A stretch of 5,162 nt of DNA, taken from assembly GCA_013043085.1 (NCBI GenBank), contig JABDOU010000043.1, positions 1 through 5,162 of the forward strand, given 5' to 3'. Below the pieces are notes generated by a model. That model did not search any database. It saw nothing but the letters and a program-made list of their open reading frames with translations, and was not told the origin of the DNA. This document shows positions 1 to 5,122 of this stretch, in pieces; within the stretch, counting starts at the first letter, position 1, and the number at the start of each line of letters is the position of its first letter. Source of the DNA: Acidimicrobiia bacterium (lineage in GTDB: Bacteria; Actinomycetota; Acidimicrobiia; Spongiisociales; SHLN01). The position numbers and the translations under genes were made by a program.

Positions 1-1
1 G

Positions 2-211
2 ACGTGGGAGGCGTGGGAGGTGCGGTCCGCCCTGGATCGGATGAGCCCCGAGCACAGGGAGGTTGTCGAGGCCGTTCACTTTCACGGCCTGACCCAAGCA
101 GAGACAGCGACCAAATTGGGGGTAGCCCTCGGAACGGTGAAGTCGCGTTCACATCGCGCTCACGAACGGCTGGCCGCCCTGCTGTCACATCTCCGCGAGG
201 CTTCAGCATGA
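2..211 (+). CDS. ECF-type RNA polymerase sigma factor, C-terminal part (region 4), cut by window start
   Basis: Only the last 69 residues are present; the reading frame is open to the left edge, so the core-binding region 2 lies outside the window. The visible part is a sigma-70 region 4: a helix (SALDRMSPEHREVVEAVHF) followed by the helix-turn-helix LTQAETATKLGVALGTVKSR and then SHRAHERLAALL, which is the classic ECF signature (LTxxEIAxxLGVxxGTVKSRxxRA). This segment contacts the -35 element of target promoters. A GTG at base 20 could be read as a start, but it would leave only region 4, so I treat it as internal. The stop overlaps the next gene's start (ATGA, 208-211), which implies translational coupling to its anti-sigma factor. 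The target regulon and ECF subgroup cannot be determined from this fragment. Confidence 0.93.
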   Translation, partial: TWEAWEVRSALDRMSPEHREVVEAVHFHGLTQAETATKLGVALGTVKSRSHRAHERLAALLSHLREASA

Positions 212-840
212 AATGCCGGGATGCGCGAGCCATGTTCCTTGCGGGAGAGGCCGGCCAGGCCGAACTCGACCACCTCGCCTCTTGTGCGGATTGCCGTGAG
301 CAGTGGGGCGCTCTCGACTCCGTACGAACACTTCTCGATGACCCGGCCCTCTGGCTGGAGCCTTCACCCGGATTGGAAGATCGGGTGGTCGCTCTCGTGA
401 GTGGCACCCCGGAATCGATATCCGGGGTTCGACGTGTCAGCCGGCGAGGATGGTGGACACTCGGAGGCGTTGCGGTGGGGTTGGTCATTGTGGCCGTGTG
501 GGTTGGTGCGCAACTTGCTTCACCGGACTGGAGGGTCGCCCTCCCTGGAACCGAAGCCGCGCCCCGGGCGTCTGGCGAGGTTCTCGGGTGGGTCGAATCC
601 GGGGGAACCCGGGTCGCTCTGGACGTGGAGGGGCTGCCACCCGCCCCGCCCGGATCGGTTTACGAATTCTGGTTCACCAACGGCGAGATTCATATTTCCG
701 CAGGCACATTTATCGAACCCGTCGGAGTCGAACTCTGGGTTGGTGTATCGCGCCGCGACTTTCCACGTTTGTGGATCACGCTCGAGCCCATTGACGAAGA
801 TGAGAGTCCCTCTGGAATCAACGTGATGGACACCGGCTAG
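208..840 (+). CDS. RskA-like membrane anti-sigma factor with zinc-type N-terminus
   Basis: This 210-residue protein is the likely partner that sequesters the upstream sigma factor at the membrane. Residues 1-33 carry H22-x3-C26-x2-C29 (HLASCADC), the zinc-binding anti-sigma (ZAS, zf-HC2) motif. One transmembrane segment lies at about 82-104 (WWTLGGVAVGLVIVAVWVGA) after Arg-rich residues 75-80, giving a cytoplasmic N-terminus and an extracytoplasmic C-terminus. The outer domain (about 125-205) has the ALDVEGLPPAPPGSVYEFWF pattern typical of the RskA C-terminal domain, which in the family is cleaved by regulated proteolysis to free the sigma factor. The start at 208 is chosen because it gives the ATGA overlap and places the zinc motif at the N-terminus; the same frame is open upstream to base 4, but that stretch lies over the sigma gene. 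Family assignment is firm; the inducing signal is unknown. Confidence 0.9.
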   Translation: MKCRDARAMFLAGEAGQAELDHLASCADCREQWGALDSVRTLLDDPALWLEPSPGLEDRVVALVSGTPESISGVRRVSRRGWWTLGGVAVGLVIVAVWVGAQLASPDWRVALPGTEAAPRASGEVLGWVESGGTRVALDVEGLPPAPPGSVYEFWFTNGEIHISAGTFIEPVGVELWVGVSRRDFPRLWITLEPIDEDESPSGINVMDTG

Positions 841-872
841 TCGGCTGAGGCGATCTAGGGTTTTGTGGGAGC

Positions 873-878
873 AAGGAG
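873..878 (+). promoter_or_regulatory. Ribosome binding site deciding a TTG start
   Basis: AAGGAG lies 6 bases before TTG at 885. No ATG or GTG sits at a comparable position in frame, and translation from this TTG gives the expected family N-terminus (MKIRIGATLPQQH), so this site fixes the unusual start. Confidence 0.8.
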
Positions 879-884
879 CAACTA

Positions 885-1658
885 TTGAAGATCAGGATCG
901 GGGCCACGCTGCCCCAGCAGCATTCGACGTATAAAGAGTTGCGAGCCGGGTGGGCAATGGCCGAGGAGCTCGGGATTGACGTCCTCTACAACTGGGATCA
1001 CTTCTATCCGCTGCGTGGCGACCCCGAGGGTCTTCACTTCGAGGCGATGACATTGCTCGCGGCCATGGCTGAAGTCACCGAGCGAATTGAGTTCGGTTCG
1101 CTCGTGTTATGCAACTCCTACCGAAACCCCAATCTCCTGGCTGACGCCACTCGCACCATCGACCATATTTCGGAAGGCCGGCATATTCTCGGTATCGGTT
1201 CGGGGTGGTTCGAAAAGGACTACGTCGAATATGGCTACGAGTTCGGAACGGCACCTAGTCGTCTCCGGGATCTGGACGCCAATATGCCGATCATCAAAGA
1301 CCGGCTGGCCAAGCTCAATCCACCACCTCTGCGCAAAATACCGATACTCATCGGTGGCGGGGGAGAGAAGGTGACACTGCGCATCGTGGCAGAGCACGCC
1401 GATATCTGGAACGGAGGTGGCGATCCCGCGACCCTCAAACACAAGAATCAGGTGCTCGATGACTGGTGCGCCAGGGTGGGCCGTGATCCGGCTGCCATCG
1501 AAAGGTCTGTGGTCCTGATGGACCCTTCCCACTATGAGCAGGCAGACGAGTATCTCGCTGCGGGCATTACGCAGCTCATCGGCAGTCCAGGCACTCCGCC
1601 ATCGGATTGGGGTCCATTGAAGGAACTCCTCGCATGGCGGGATCAGCAAAACGCCTGA
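885..1658 (+). CDS. LLM-class F420-dependent oxidoreductase (Rv1855c-like)
   Basis: A 257-residue luciferase-like monooxygenase-fold (TIM barrel) enzyme, predicted to be cytoplasmic and to transfer hydride between reduced coenzyme F420 and an unknown substrate. Visible hallmarks are strand 1 MKIRIGATLPQQ, then NWDHFYPL at 36-43, LVLCNSYRNPNLLAD at 73-87, the cofactor-binding region RHILGIGSGWFEKDYVEYGYEFG at about 99-121, and IPILIGGGGEKVTLRIVAEHADIWN at 152-176. These match what I recall of the mycobacterial Rv1855c group. At 257 residues it is somewhat shorter than many LLM proteins, but N- and C-terminal ends look complete. F420 rather than FMN is inferred from the family, not shown directly. 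It starts 44 bases after the anti-sigma gene and could either be co-transcribed or use its own promoter; a TAGGGT box at 856-861 is only suggestive. Nothing links its substrate to the neighbours. Confidence 0.9.
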   Translation: MKIRIGATLPQQHSTYKELRAGWAMAEELGIDVLYNWDHFYPLRGDPEGLHFEAMTLLAAMAEVTERIEFGSLVLCNSYRNPNLLADATRTIDHISEGRHILGIGSGWFEKDYVEYGYEFGTAPSRLRDLDANMPIIKDRLAKLNPPPLRKIPILIGGGGEKVTLRIVAEHADIWNGGGDPATLKHKNQVLDDWCARVGRDPAAIERSVVLMDPSHYEQADEYLAAGITQLIGSPGTPPSDWGPLKELLAWRDQQNA

Positions 1659-1663
1659 TCAGG
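1654..1663. repeat. Palindrome CCTGATCAGG over the oxidoreductase stop codon (copy 1)
   Basis: A perfect 10-base palindrome containing the TGA stop of the oxidoreductase gene. The identical palindrome recurs at 2296-2305 over the stop of mug. No T-run follows either. Confidence 0.5.
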
Positions 1664-1727
1664 GTGTTCACCGACCCAACCGGAGATTGTCAGCTCATGC
1701 AACTCCGGATCCATACCTGGTCTCGTA

Positions 1728-2300
1728 GTGGGATTTAGTCGAGCAGAGCTCGAGAGTTTCCGGGATCAGACGGTTCCCGATCTGATCGGGCCGGGTTTGC
1801 AACTGCTGTTCGTCGGGATCAACCCGGGATTGTGGACCGCAGCGACGCAGACCCACTTCGCTCATCCCAGCAATCGCTTCTACCCGGCCCTTCTCCGGTC
1901 TGGCCTGATCGAGCGTGAGATCGACCGATCGGCCGGATTCACCGACGAGGATCGGAGACATCTCATCGAGCGGGGGATTGGCATCAGCAATCTGGTGAGG
2001 CGAGCGACCGCCAGGGCTTCAGAACTGAGTGCGGATGAGCTCAGAGAGGGTGGGGCGGCGCTGATCGAAAACGTGGATGCGTGGCGCCCCAGAGTTGTGG
2101 CAGTTTGCGGCATCACGGCGTATCGAACGGCCTTCGGCCGCACCCGATCTTCGCTCGGCCAACAGGACGAGCGAATGGGAGACACCGCACTGTGGGTAGT
2201 GCCGAATCCGAGCGGACTCAACGCTCACGAGACGATCGACTCGCTAGCCGATTGGTTCATATTGGTGGGTCAGGCGGCGGGTTTACTTCCCAAATCCTGA
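1728..2300 (+). CDS. mug: Mug-type G/U mismatch-specific DNA glycosylase
   Basis: A 190-residue member of the uracil-DNA glycosylase superfamily, family 2 (Mug/TDG). These enzymes remove uracil or thymine, and some alkylated bases, from mispairs with G as the first step of base excision repair. Motif 1 is GINPG at 30-34, with N32 matching the catalytic Asn of E. coli Mug. It is followed by LWTAATQTHFAHPSNRFYP (35-53), typical of the family. Motif 2 is NPSGLN at 159-164, the strand-inserting loop. It is slightly longer than E. coli Mug (168 residues). The GTG at 1728 is the best start because it lies just ahead of the conserved TVPDLIGPGLQLLFVG region; no ATG is available in frame back to the stop of the previous gene, and the Shine-Dalgarno is weak. 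The gap of 69 bases from the oxidoreductase leaves operon membership open. Confidence 0.93.
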   Translation: MGFSRAELESFRDQTVPDLIGPGLQLLFVGINPGLWTAATQTHFAHPSNRFYPALLRSGLIEREIDRSAGFTDEDRRHLIERGIGISNLVRRATARASELSADELREGGAALIENVDAWRPRVVAVCGITAYRTAFGRTRSSLGQQDERMGDTALWVVPNPSGLNAHETIDSLADWFILVGQAAGLLPKS

Positions 2301-2305
2301 TCAGG
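2296..2305. repeat. Palindrome CCTGATCAGG over the mug stop codon (copy 2)
   Basis: Identical to the palindrome at 1654-1663 and again containing the gene's TGA stop, in the same register. It could be a protein-binding site, a methylation-rich GATC context or coincidence. Confidence 0.5.
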
Positions 2306-2353
2306 CGCGGTCTCGAAGGTTTGGTTTCTCTTTCATGCGGGAAAGATCCGGAC

Positions 2354-2656
2354 ATGGACACAGAATTTTCAAGCCCGTCGTCGGTGCCCTTCGCCGGCAA
2401 AGTGAAAGTGATGAGCGTCGACGGCAAAGTATGGGATATCGTGTCGGCCGAGCTCAAGCCGACCGGGGATCCCGTTGCGCCCTTCACGGGGGTTCTCTAT
2501 CCGGAAGACGGGGCTGCTATCACCGACTGGGCTGGTCGCGTGCAGCTCCTCAAACCTGACGGGGAAGTCCTCGAAGCGATGATCTCACCGGGAGCTGACG
2601 TTGGTGAGCACCGGGCCATTGAGGTCACGGGTCTCGGCCATCGAGCTGAGTCGTAG
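2354..2656 (+). CDS. Hypothetical protein, 100 residues, no recognised family
   Basis: I do not recognise this protein. The ATG at 2354 gives 100 residues; the same frame is open far upstream, but that part overlaps mug and is discounted. GGGAAAG at 2339-2345 is a fair ribosome binding site. The product has no cysteine, no signal peptide and no membrane segment. After a Ser/Pro-rich start (residues 3-12) it shows alternating hydrophobic stretches with turns (GKVKVMSVDGKVWDIVSAEL 15-34, AGRVQLLKPDGEVLEAMI 60-77), which suggests a small beta-rich domain. Internal similarity between KVMSVDGKVWD and QLLKPDGEVLE hints at two related hairpins. That it is real is supported by the near absence of room for anything else, the start/RBS placement and ordinary coding composition. 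It sits 53 bases after mug on the same strand. No function is proposed. Confidence 0.72.
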   Translation: MDTEFSSPSSVPFAGKVKVMSVDGKVWDIVSAELKPTGDPVAPFTGVLYPEDGAAITDWAGRVQLLKPDGEVLEAMISPGADVGEHRAIEVTGLGHRAES

Positions 2657-2695
2657 CCGCATCGCGATCCGCTACCAATGCGTTCCCTGGTCGTG

Positions 2696-2713
2696 TTCCT
2701 GACCTTGCAGGAA
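2696..2713. repeat. Short inverted repeat in the gap between the hypothetical gene and the DUF4389 gene
   Basis: TTCCTG (2696-2701) and CAGGAA (2708-2713) form perfect 6-base arms around a 6-base spacer. It lies in the 127-base intergenic region 2657-2783. There is no T-run after it, so an intrinsic terminator of the usual kind is unlikely; it could be an operator or chance. Little else is visible in this gap besides a possible -10 box TAGGGT at 2751-2756. Confidence 0.35.
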
Positions 2714-2771
2714 AAGACTTTCGCCCGTGGTGTCGGGTTCCGCCCCGCGGTAGGGTCGGCACGAGCAACCC

Positions 2772-2778
2772 AGGAGGT
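2772..2778 (+). promoter_or_regulatory. Strong Shine-Dalgarno for the DUF4389 gene (decides a GTG start)
   Basis: AGGAGGT is a near-perfect complement to the 16S rRNA 3' end and lies 5 bases before GTG at 2784. It fixes the GTG as the start and predicts efficient translation, the strongest such site in the window. Confidence 0.85.
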
Positions 2779-2783
2779 GTGCC

Positions 2784-3440
2784 GTGGAACCGCAGTCCGG
2801 TCCCTATCCAGCCCGGCTCGACGTTGATTATCCACAGAAGCTCGATCGGTTCACCACGCTGGTGCGGATCATCTGGGCCATTCCCATTCTCGTTGTGTTG
2901 TCGCTGATCTCGGCCTCGGCGACAGACACCGTGAAGACGGTTTCCGATACCGGCGAAACGCTTTCGCAGGTAACGACAAGTGGCGCCGGTATCTCCGGTG
3001 GACTCTTCGTCGCCACCATGCTGATGATCGTGATCAGGCAGCGCTATCCGCGGTGGTGGTTCGATTTTGCCCGCGAGTTGACCCGCTTCTCCGCCCGCGT
3101 GGGTGCCTATCTCGCGCTCTTGACCGATCGGTATCCGTCCACCGAGGACGAACAGGGCGTTCACCTCGAGATCGATTATCCCGATGCCCAACGAGACTTG
3201 AATCAATGGCTGCCGCTCGTTAAATGGTTTCTGGCCATCCCGCATTACATCGTCCTGATCTTTCTCGCAGTAGGGGCGCTCATTGCCATTGTCATCGCCT
3301 GGTTTGCGATCCTCATCACGGGAACGTATCCAAGAAGTCTCTTTGACTATGTCGTTGGCGTCGGCCGTTGGGGCCTCAGGGTGCAGGCCTACGCATTCCT
3401 GCTGATCACCGACCGGTACCCGCCGTTCAGCTTGCAGTAA
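2784..3440 (+). CDS. DUF4389 membrane protein with two internal repeats
   Basis: A 218-residue membrane protein built from two copies of the DUF4389 module, a family of unknown function common in Actinomycetota. Module 1 (about 10-118) and module 2 (about 126-213) match point for point: ARLDVDYP (10-17) with VHLEIDYP (126-133), then LVRIIWAIP with LVKWFLAIP, then RYPRWWFDFARELTRFSARVGAYLALLTDRYP (given in pieces here: RYP-WWFDF at 87-95, LLTDRYP at 112-118) with TYPRSLFDY (181-189) and LLITDRYP (206-213). Hydrophobic segments lie at about 25-44, 70-84, 148-178 (probably two passes) and possibly weaker amphipathic stretches at 99-113 and 193-208. Module 1 has an extra hydrophilic Thr/Ser loop at 45-69 that module 2 lacks. 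The gene is preceded by a 127-base gap and ends 26 bases before a convergent gene. No biochemical role can be assigned. Confidence 0.88.
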   Translation: MEPQSGPYPARLDVDYPQKLDRFTTLVRIIWAIPILVVLSLISASATDTVKTVSDTGETLSQVTTSGAGISGGLFVATMLMIVIRQRYPRWWFDFARELTRFSARVGAYLALLTDRYPSTEDEQGVHLEIDYPDAQRDLNQWLPLVKWFLAIPHYIVLIFLAVGALIAIVIAWFAILITGTYPRSLFDYVVGVGRWGLRVQAYAFLLITDRYPPFSLQ

Positions 3441-3466
3441 TCATGGGGGCGGCAAGGTGTCGTCGG

Positions 3467-3841
3467 TCATGTTGCTGAACCGGCCCAGTTCGGGTCGTCG
3501 AATCGTTGGATCTCGATCAGGTAGCCGTCAGGGTCGCGAAAGAACGCGTGGTAGATGTTGAAGCGTTCGTTGTGAGCAGGCGGATGTTCGAGGACAACGC
3601 CCCTGGACTGCAGCAGGTCACAGAATTCGTCCACGTCGTCGCGAACCAGCGTGATCGTCACACCTCCTGCTTCTTGAGGGTCCTGTCGGACACAGATTCC
3701 GAGAAAAGCGGTTGCGGTGATCCTGTAAATACGACAGGTCGGTTGCTCCGTTGCCAGCGTCAAGCCGAGCGTCTCCCGGTAAAAGGAATCGGAACGTTTG
3801 AGATCCCGGACGTAGATGAATGTGATCAATGAATCGTTCAT
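3467..3841 (-). CDS. VOC-family (glyoxalase/bleomycin resistance/dioxygenase fold) protein
   Basis: A 124-residue single-domain member of the vicinal oxygen chelate superfamily, cytoplasmic. The N-terminal half has FIYVRDLKRSDSFYRETLGL (8-27), the usual first beta-alpha-beta module; the C-terminal half has VDEFCDLLQSRGV (70-82) and YHAFFRDPDGYLIEIQRF (97-114). H98 and E110 occupy the usual C-terminal metal-ligand positions. The usual N-terminal His (seven residues before the Asp of the RDL motif) appears to be Ile6 here, so metal binding may be altered or completed by the other subunit of a dimer. Start ATG (3841-3839) overlaps the stop of the transporter gene as ATGA, with GGAGAAGG (complement of 3843-3850) as ribosome binding site inside that gene, so the two are translationally coupled. 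The substrate is unknown: lyase, dioxygenase and antibiotic-binding roles all occur in this superfamily. Confidence 0.9.
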   Translation of the reverse strand: MNDSLITFIYVRDLKRSDSFYRETLGLTLATEQPTCRIYRITATAFLGICVRQDPQEAGGVTITLVRDDVDEFCDLLQSRGVVLEHPPAHNERFNIYHAFFRDPDGYLIEIQRFDDPNWAGSAT

Positions 3842-4734
3842 GCCTTCTCCGCCCTGCTGGCCAGGAAGGCTCCGCTGATGACGATGAGAACACCCGCCAA
3901 CGCCAGCGGCCCAACCGTCTCCCCTCGAAATAGAACACCGAGCGCTATCGCTGTGACCGGTATCAGGTAGGTGGTGGTTGACATGCGGGCGGCGCCGACT
4001 CTTCCCGCAAGGGTCGCAGCCAAGGATCTGACGATTCCTGTGCCCAGAACTCCGAGGATCACCACTGCGAGCACGGAAGGGATCGTGAACTCCGATTCGC
4101 TCCAGGTCGCTATTCCAAAAGGGAGCAACATGATTGTGGAAATGATCAGGGCCCACATCGTGACAGCAATTCCGCCGTACTGCTGTTGAAGGGGAACCAG
4201 AAGGTTGCCGCTGATGCCGTAGCCAACCACTGCGATGAGGACGAGCATCACACCGGTGGGAGCTGCGTCTGCTCCCTGCAATGACGGAATCGTCATCAGC
4301 ACAATCCCTCCAAAGCCGAGTGAGATACCAATTGTTTGAGCGGCGCCGGGTAGGCGGCGCAGAAAAAGTGATGCGACGATGAGGCTCATGATCGGAGCGG
4401 CACTTGTCAGCATCCCGGCGACGGCTGAATCGAGCTCCGTTTCCGCGATGGCGAATAGCAGCGCCGGCCCCGCGTTTCCAAACAGAGCGACCGCTGAGAT
4501 CCGGACCCAGTCGCTGCGATTGATTGTTTTGCGGGCTCTGGAGAAACCAACCAAGCCGAGCGCCCCCAGCGTCACCCGTCCAAGCGCAACGACACCAGGG
4601 GCGAGTGAGTCGACTCCGATCGCAATCCACAGAAACGCCGAACCCCAGATGACACCGATGACCGCAGTGAGGCCCCACTCCGTCGGGCCGTACGCGGCAG
4701 GTCGAGAGCCGATGTTGGTGAGGGGTCGAGACAT
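3838..4734 (-). CDS. EamA/DMT-superfamily transporter (10 TM)
   Basis: A 298-residue inner-membrane protein of the drug/metabolite transporter superfamily with two EamA repeats. The first (about 20-147) opens with GLTAVIGVIWGSAFLWIAIG (21-40) and continues with PGVVALGRVTLGALGLVGF (46-64), the family's conserved TM1-TM2 pattern including Arg53; AETELDSAVAGMLTSAAPIMS is the typical TM4 entry of the repeat. The second repeat (about 158-292) ends with the STTTYLIPVTAIALGVLFRGE pattern and a final hydrophobic helix before the basic/acidic tail SRAEKA. About ten transmembrane segments can be counted, the standard number. Substrates in the family range from amino acids to nucleobases and drugs, so export of a small metabolite is a family inference only. 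It heads a two-gene unit with the VOC gene and is divergent from csbD. There is no Shine-Dalgarno before its ATG, suggesting leaderless translation. Confidence 0.92.
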   Translation of the reverse strand: MSRPLTNIGSRPAAYGPTEWGLTAVIGVIWGSAFLWIAIGVDSLAPGVVALGRVTLGALGLVGFSRARKTINRSDWVRISAVALFGNAGPALLFAIAETELDSAVAGMLTSAAPIMSLIVASLFLRRLPGAAQTIGISLGFGGIVLMTIPSLQGADAAPTGVMLVLIAVVGYGISGNLLVPLQQQYGGIAVTMWALIISTIMLLPFGIATWSESEFTIPSVLAVVILGVLGTGIVRSLAATLAGRVGAARMSTTTYLIPVTAIALGVLFRGETVGPLALAGVLIVISGAFLASRAEKA

Positions 4735-4740
4735 GGCGTG

Positions 4741-4771
4741 AGCCTAGAACTCGCCCTCGTTTTGGCCGCAA
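4741..4771 (-). promoter_or_regulatory. Possible leaderless promoter of the transporter-VOC unit
   Basis: Read on the minus strand, TAGGCT (complement of 4741-4746) fits the TANNNT -10 pattern of actinobacteria and lies 6 bases before the ATG, which would place the transcript start at or next to the start codon. A weak -35-like TTGCGG (complement of 4766-4771) lies 19 bases further upstream, a long spacer. The lack of any purine-rich ribosome binding site supports leaderless initiation. It is a pattern match only. Confidence 0.4.
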
Positions 4772-4776
4772 GGGAT

Positions 4777-4802
4777 GTTTGGAAACAACAGAAATCGGGT
4801 AA
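4777..4802 (+). promoter_or_regulatory. SigB/SigF-type general-stress promoter for csbD
   Basis: GTTTGG at 4777-4782 and GGGTAA at 4797-4802 are separated by 14 bases, i.e. GTTT-N16-GGGTA. This agrees with the known consensus of Bacillus SigB (GTTTAA-N12-14-GGGTAT) and mycobacterial SigF (GTTT-N15-17-GGGTA). The predicted transcript start is near 4809, leaving a leader of about 29 bases with the ribosome binding site. CsbD was named for its SigB control in B. subtilis, so site and gene agree. The -35 part also lies inside a short inverted repeat, TGTTT-GG-AAACA at 4776-4787, which could be an operator or chance. Confidence 0.6.
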
Positions 4803-4825
4803 CGAACTCATGTACGCAACAGAAA

Positions 4826-4833
4826 GAGGGGAG
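4826..4833 (+). promoter_or_regulatory. Ribosome binding site of csbD
   Basis: GAGGGGAG lies 4 bases before ATG 4838. It selects this ATG over the in-frame ATG at 4775, which would lie upstream of the predicted transcript start, and over the out-of-frame ATG at 4810. Confidence 0.75.
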
Positions 4834-4837
4834 TCTC

Positions 4838-5074
4838 ATGGATACCCAATACGACAGCACTCAGGACACCGATTACGACTGGAACGACCGTCTGCAGGAC
4901 GAAGGTTCCTGGAATCAGATCAAAGGCAAGATTCGCGAAGAATGGGCCGAGGTCACCGATCAGGAGATGGAACAGGCCCGAGGCAATTGGGAGCAGTTCA
5001 AAGGGATGGTAGAGGAAAAGACCGGCCAGGCCGGCGACGCCATTGAGCGCAAGCTCGACGAGCTGTTCAACTAG
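4838..5074 (+). CDS. csbD: CsbD-family stress-response protein
   Basis: A 78-residue, highly charged, small soluble protein of the CsbD/YjbJ family (E. coli YjbJ is 69 residues). The family is strongly induced by general stress in many bacteria, but its molecular function is not settled. The signature appears twice: W25-NQIKGKIREEW and W51-EQFKGMVEEK, with the linking VTDQEMEQARGN between them, giving the usual helical bundle pattern. An additional Asp/Gln/Tyr-rich acidic N-terminal tail (residues 2-22) precedes the domain. The protein has no cysteine and no membrane segment. It stands alone on the plus strand, divergent from the transporter unit, with a SigB/SigF-like promoter and a good ribosome binding site upstream, so it is probably monocistronic and part of a general-stress regulon. 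Confidence 0.94.
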   Translation: MDTQYDSTQDTDYDWNDRLQDEGSWNQIKGKIREEWAEVTDQEMEQARGNWEQFKGMVEEKTGQAGDAIERKLDELFN

Positions 5075-5100
5075 AACACCAAGCGTTACATCCAAGATTC

Positions 5101-5117
5101 ACTCAGCCCGCCTGAGT
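5101..5117 (+). terminator. Weak hairpin after csbD, possible terminator
   Basis: ACTCAG (5101-5106) and CTGAGT (5112-5117) can pair around the loop CCCGC, 27 bases after the csbD stop. The stem is 6 base pairs and there is no T-run after it, so it is a poor intrinsic terminator; position after the last gene is its main support. Confidence 0.4.
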
Positions 5118-5122
5118 AGCCA

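Noticed and set aside
4..207. Upstream in-frame extension of the anti-sigma gene (278-residue reading)
   Set aside because: It runs over the sigma factor's region 4 in another frame, is Arg/Ser/Pro-rich without structure, and the ATGA overlap at 208 gives the natural start.
1107..1649. 180-residue minus-strand frame opposite the oxidoreductase gene
   Set aside because: It is antisense to a well-conserved enzyme, with no recognisable domain and no ribosome binding site.
2081..2353. N-terminal extension of the 100-residue hypothetical protein
   Set aside because: It overlaps the conserved C-terminal half of mug, including NPSGLN, in another frame and has shadow-like composition.
2625..3245. 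206-residue minus-strand frame opposite the DUF4389 gene
   Set aside because: It is Arg/Gly/His-rich and low-complexity, and lies over a clear plus-strand membrane protein with an excellent ribosome binding site.
3842..4771. Long minus-strand open frame extending the VOC protein to 434 residues
   Set aside because: Its N-terminal 310 residues are the out-of-frame shadow of the EamA transporter, Arg/His/Cys-rich and low-complexity; the VOC domain begins at the ATG at 3841 with its own ribosome binding site.
4810..5046. ATG at 4810 lying 7 bases after the GGGTAA box, which could start a leaderless out-of-frame product
   Set aside because: The product would be an Arg-rich frameshifted reading of csbD; csbD has a good ribosome binding site and family match, so the ATG position is probably chance.
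4808..5095. Hydrophobic 95-residue minus-strand frame opposite csbD
   Set aside because: It is the antisense of a charged helical protein, which naturally yields Leu/Val-rich sequence; no ribosome binding site or conserved pattern is visible and csbD explains the region.
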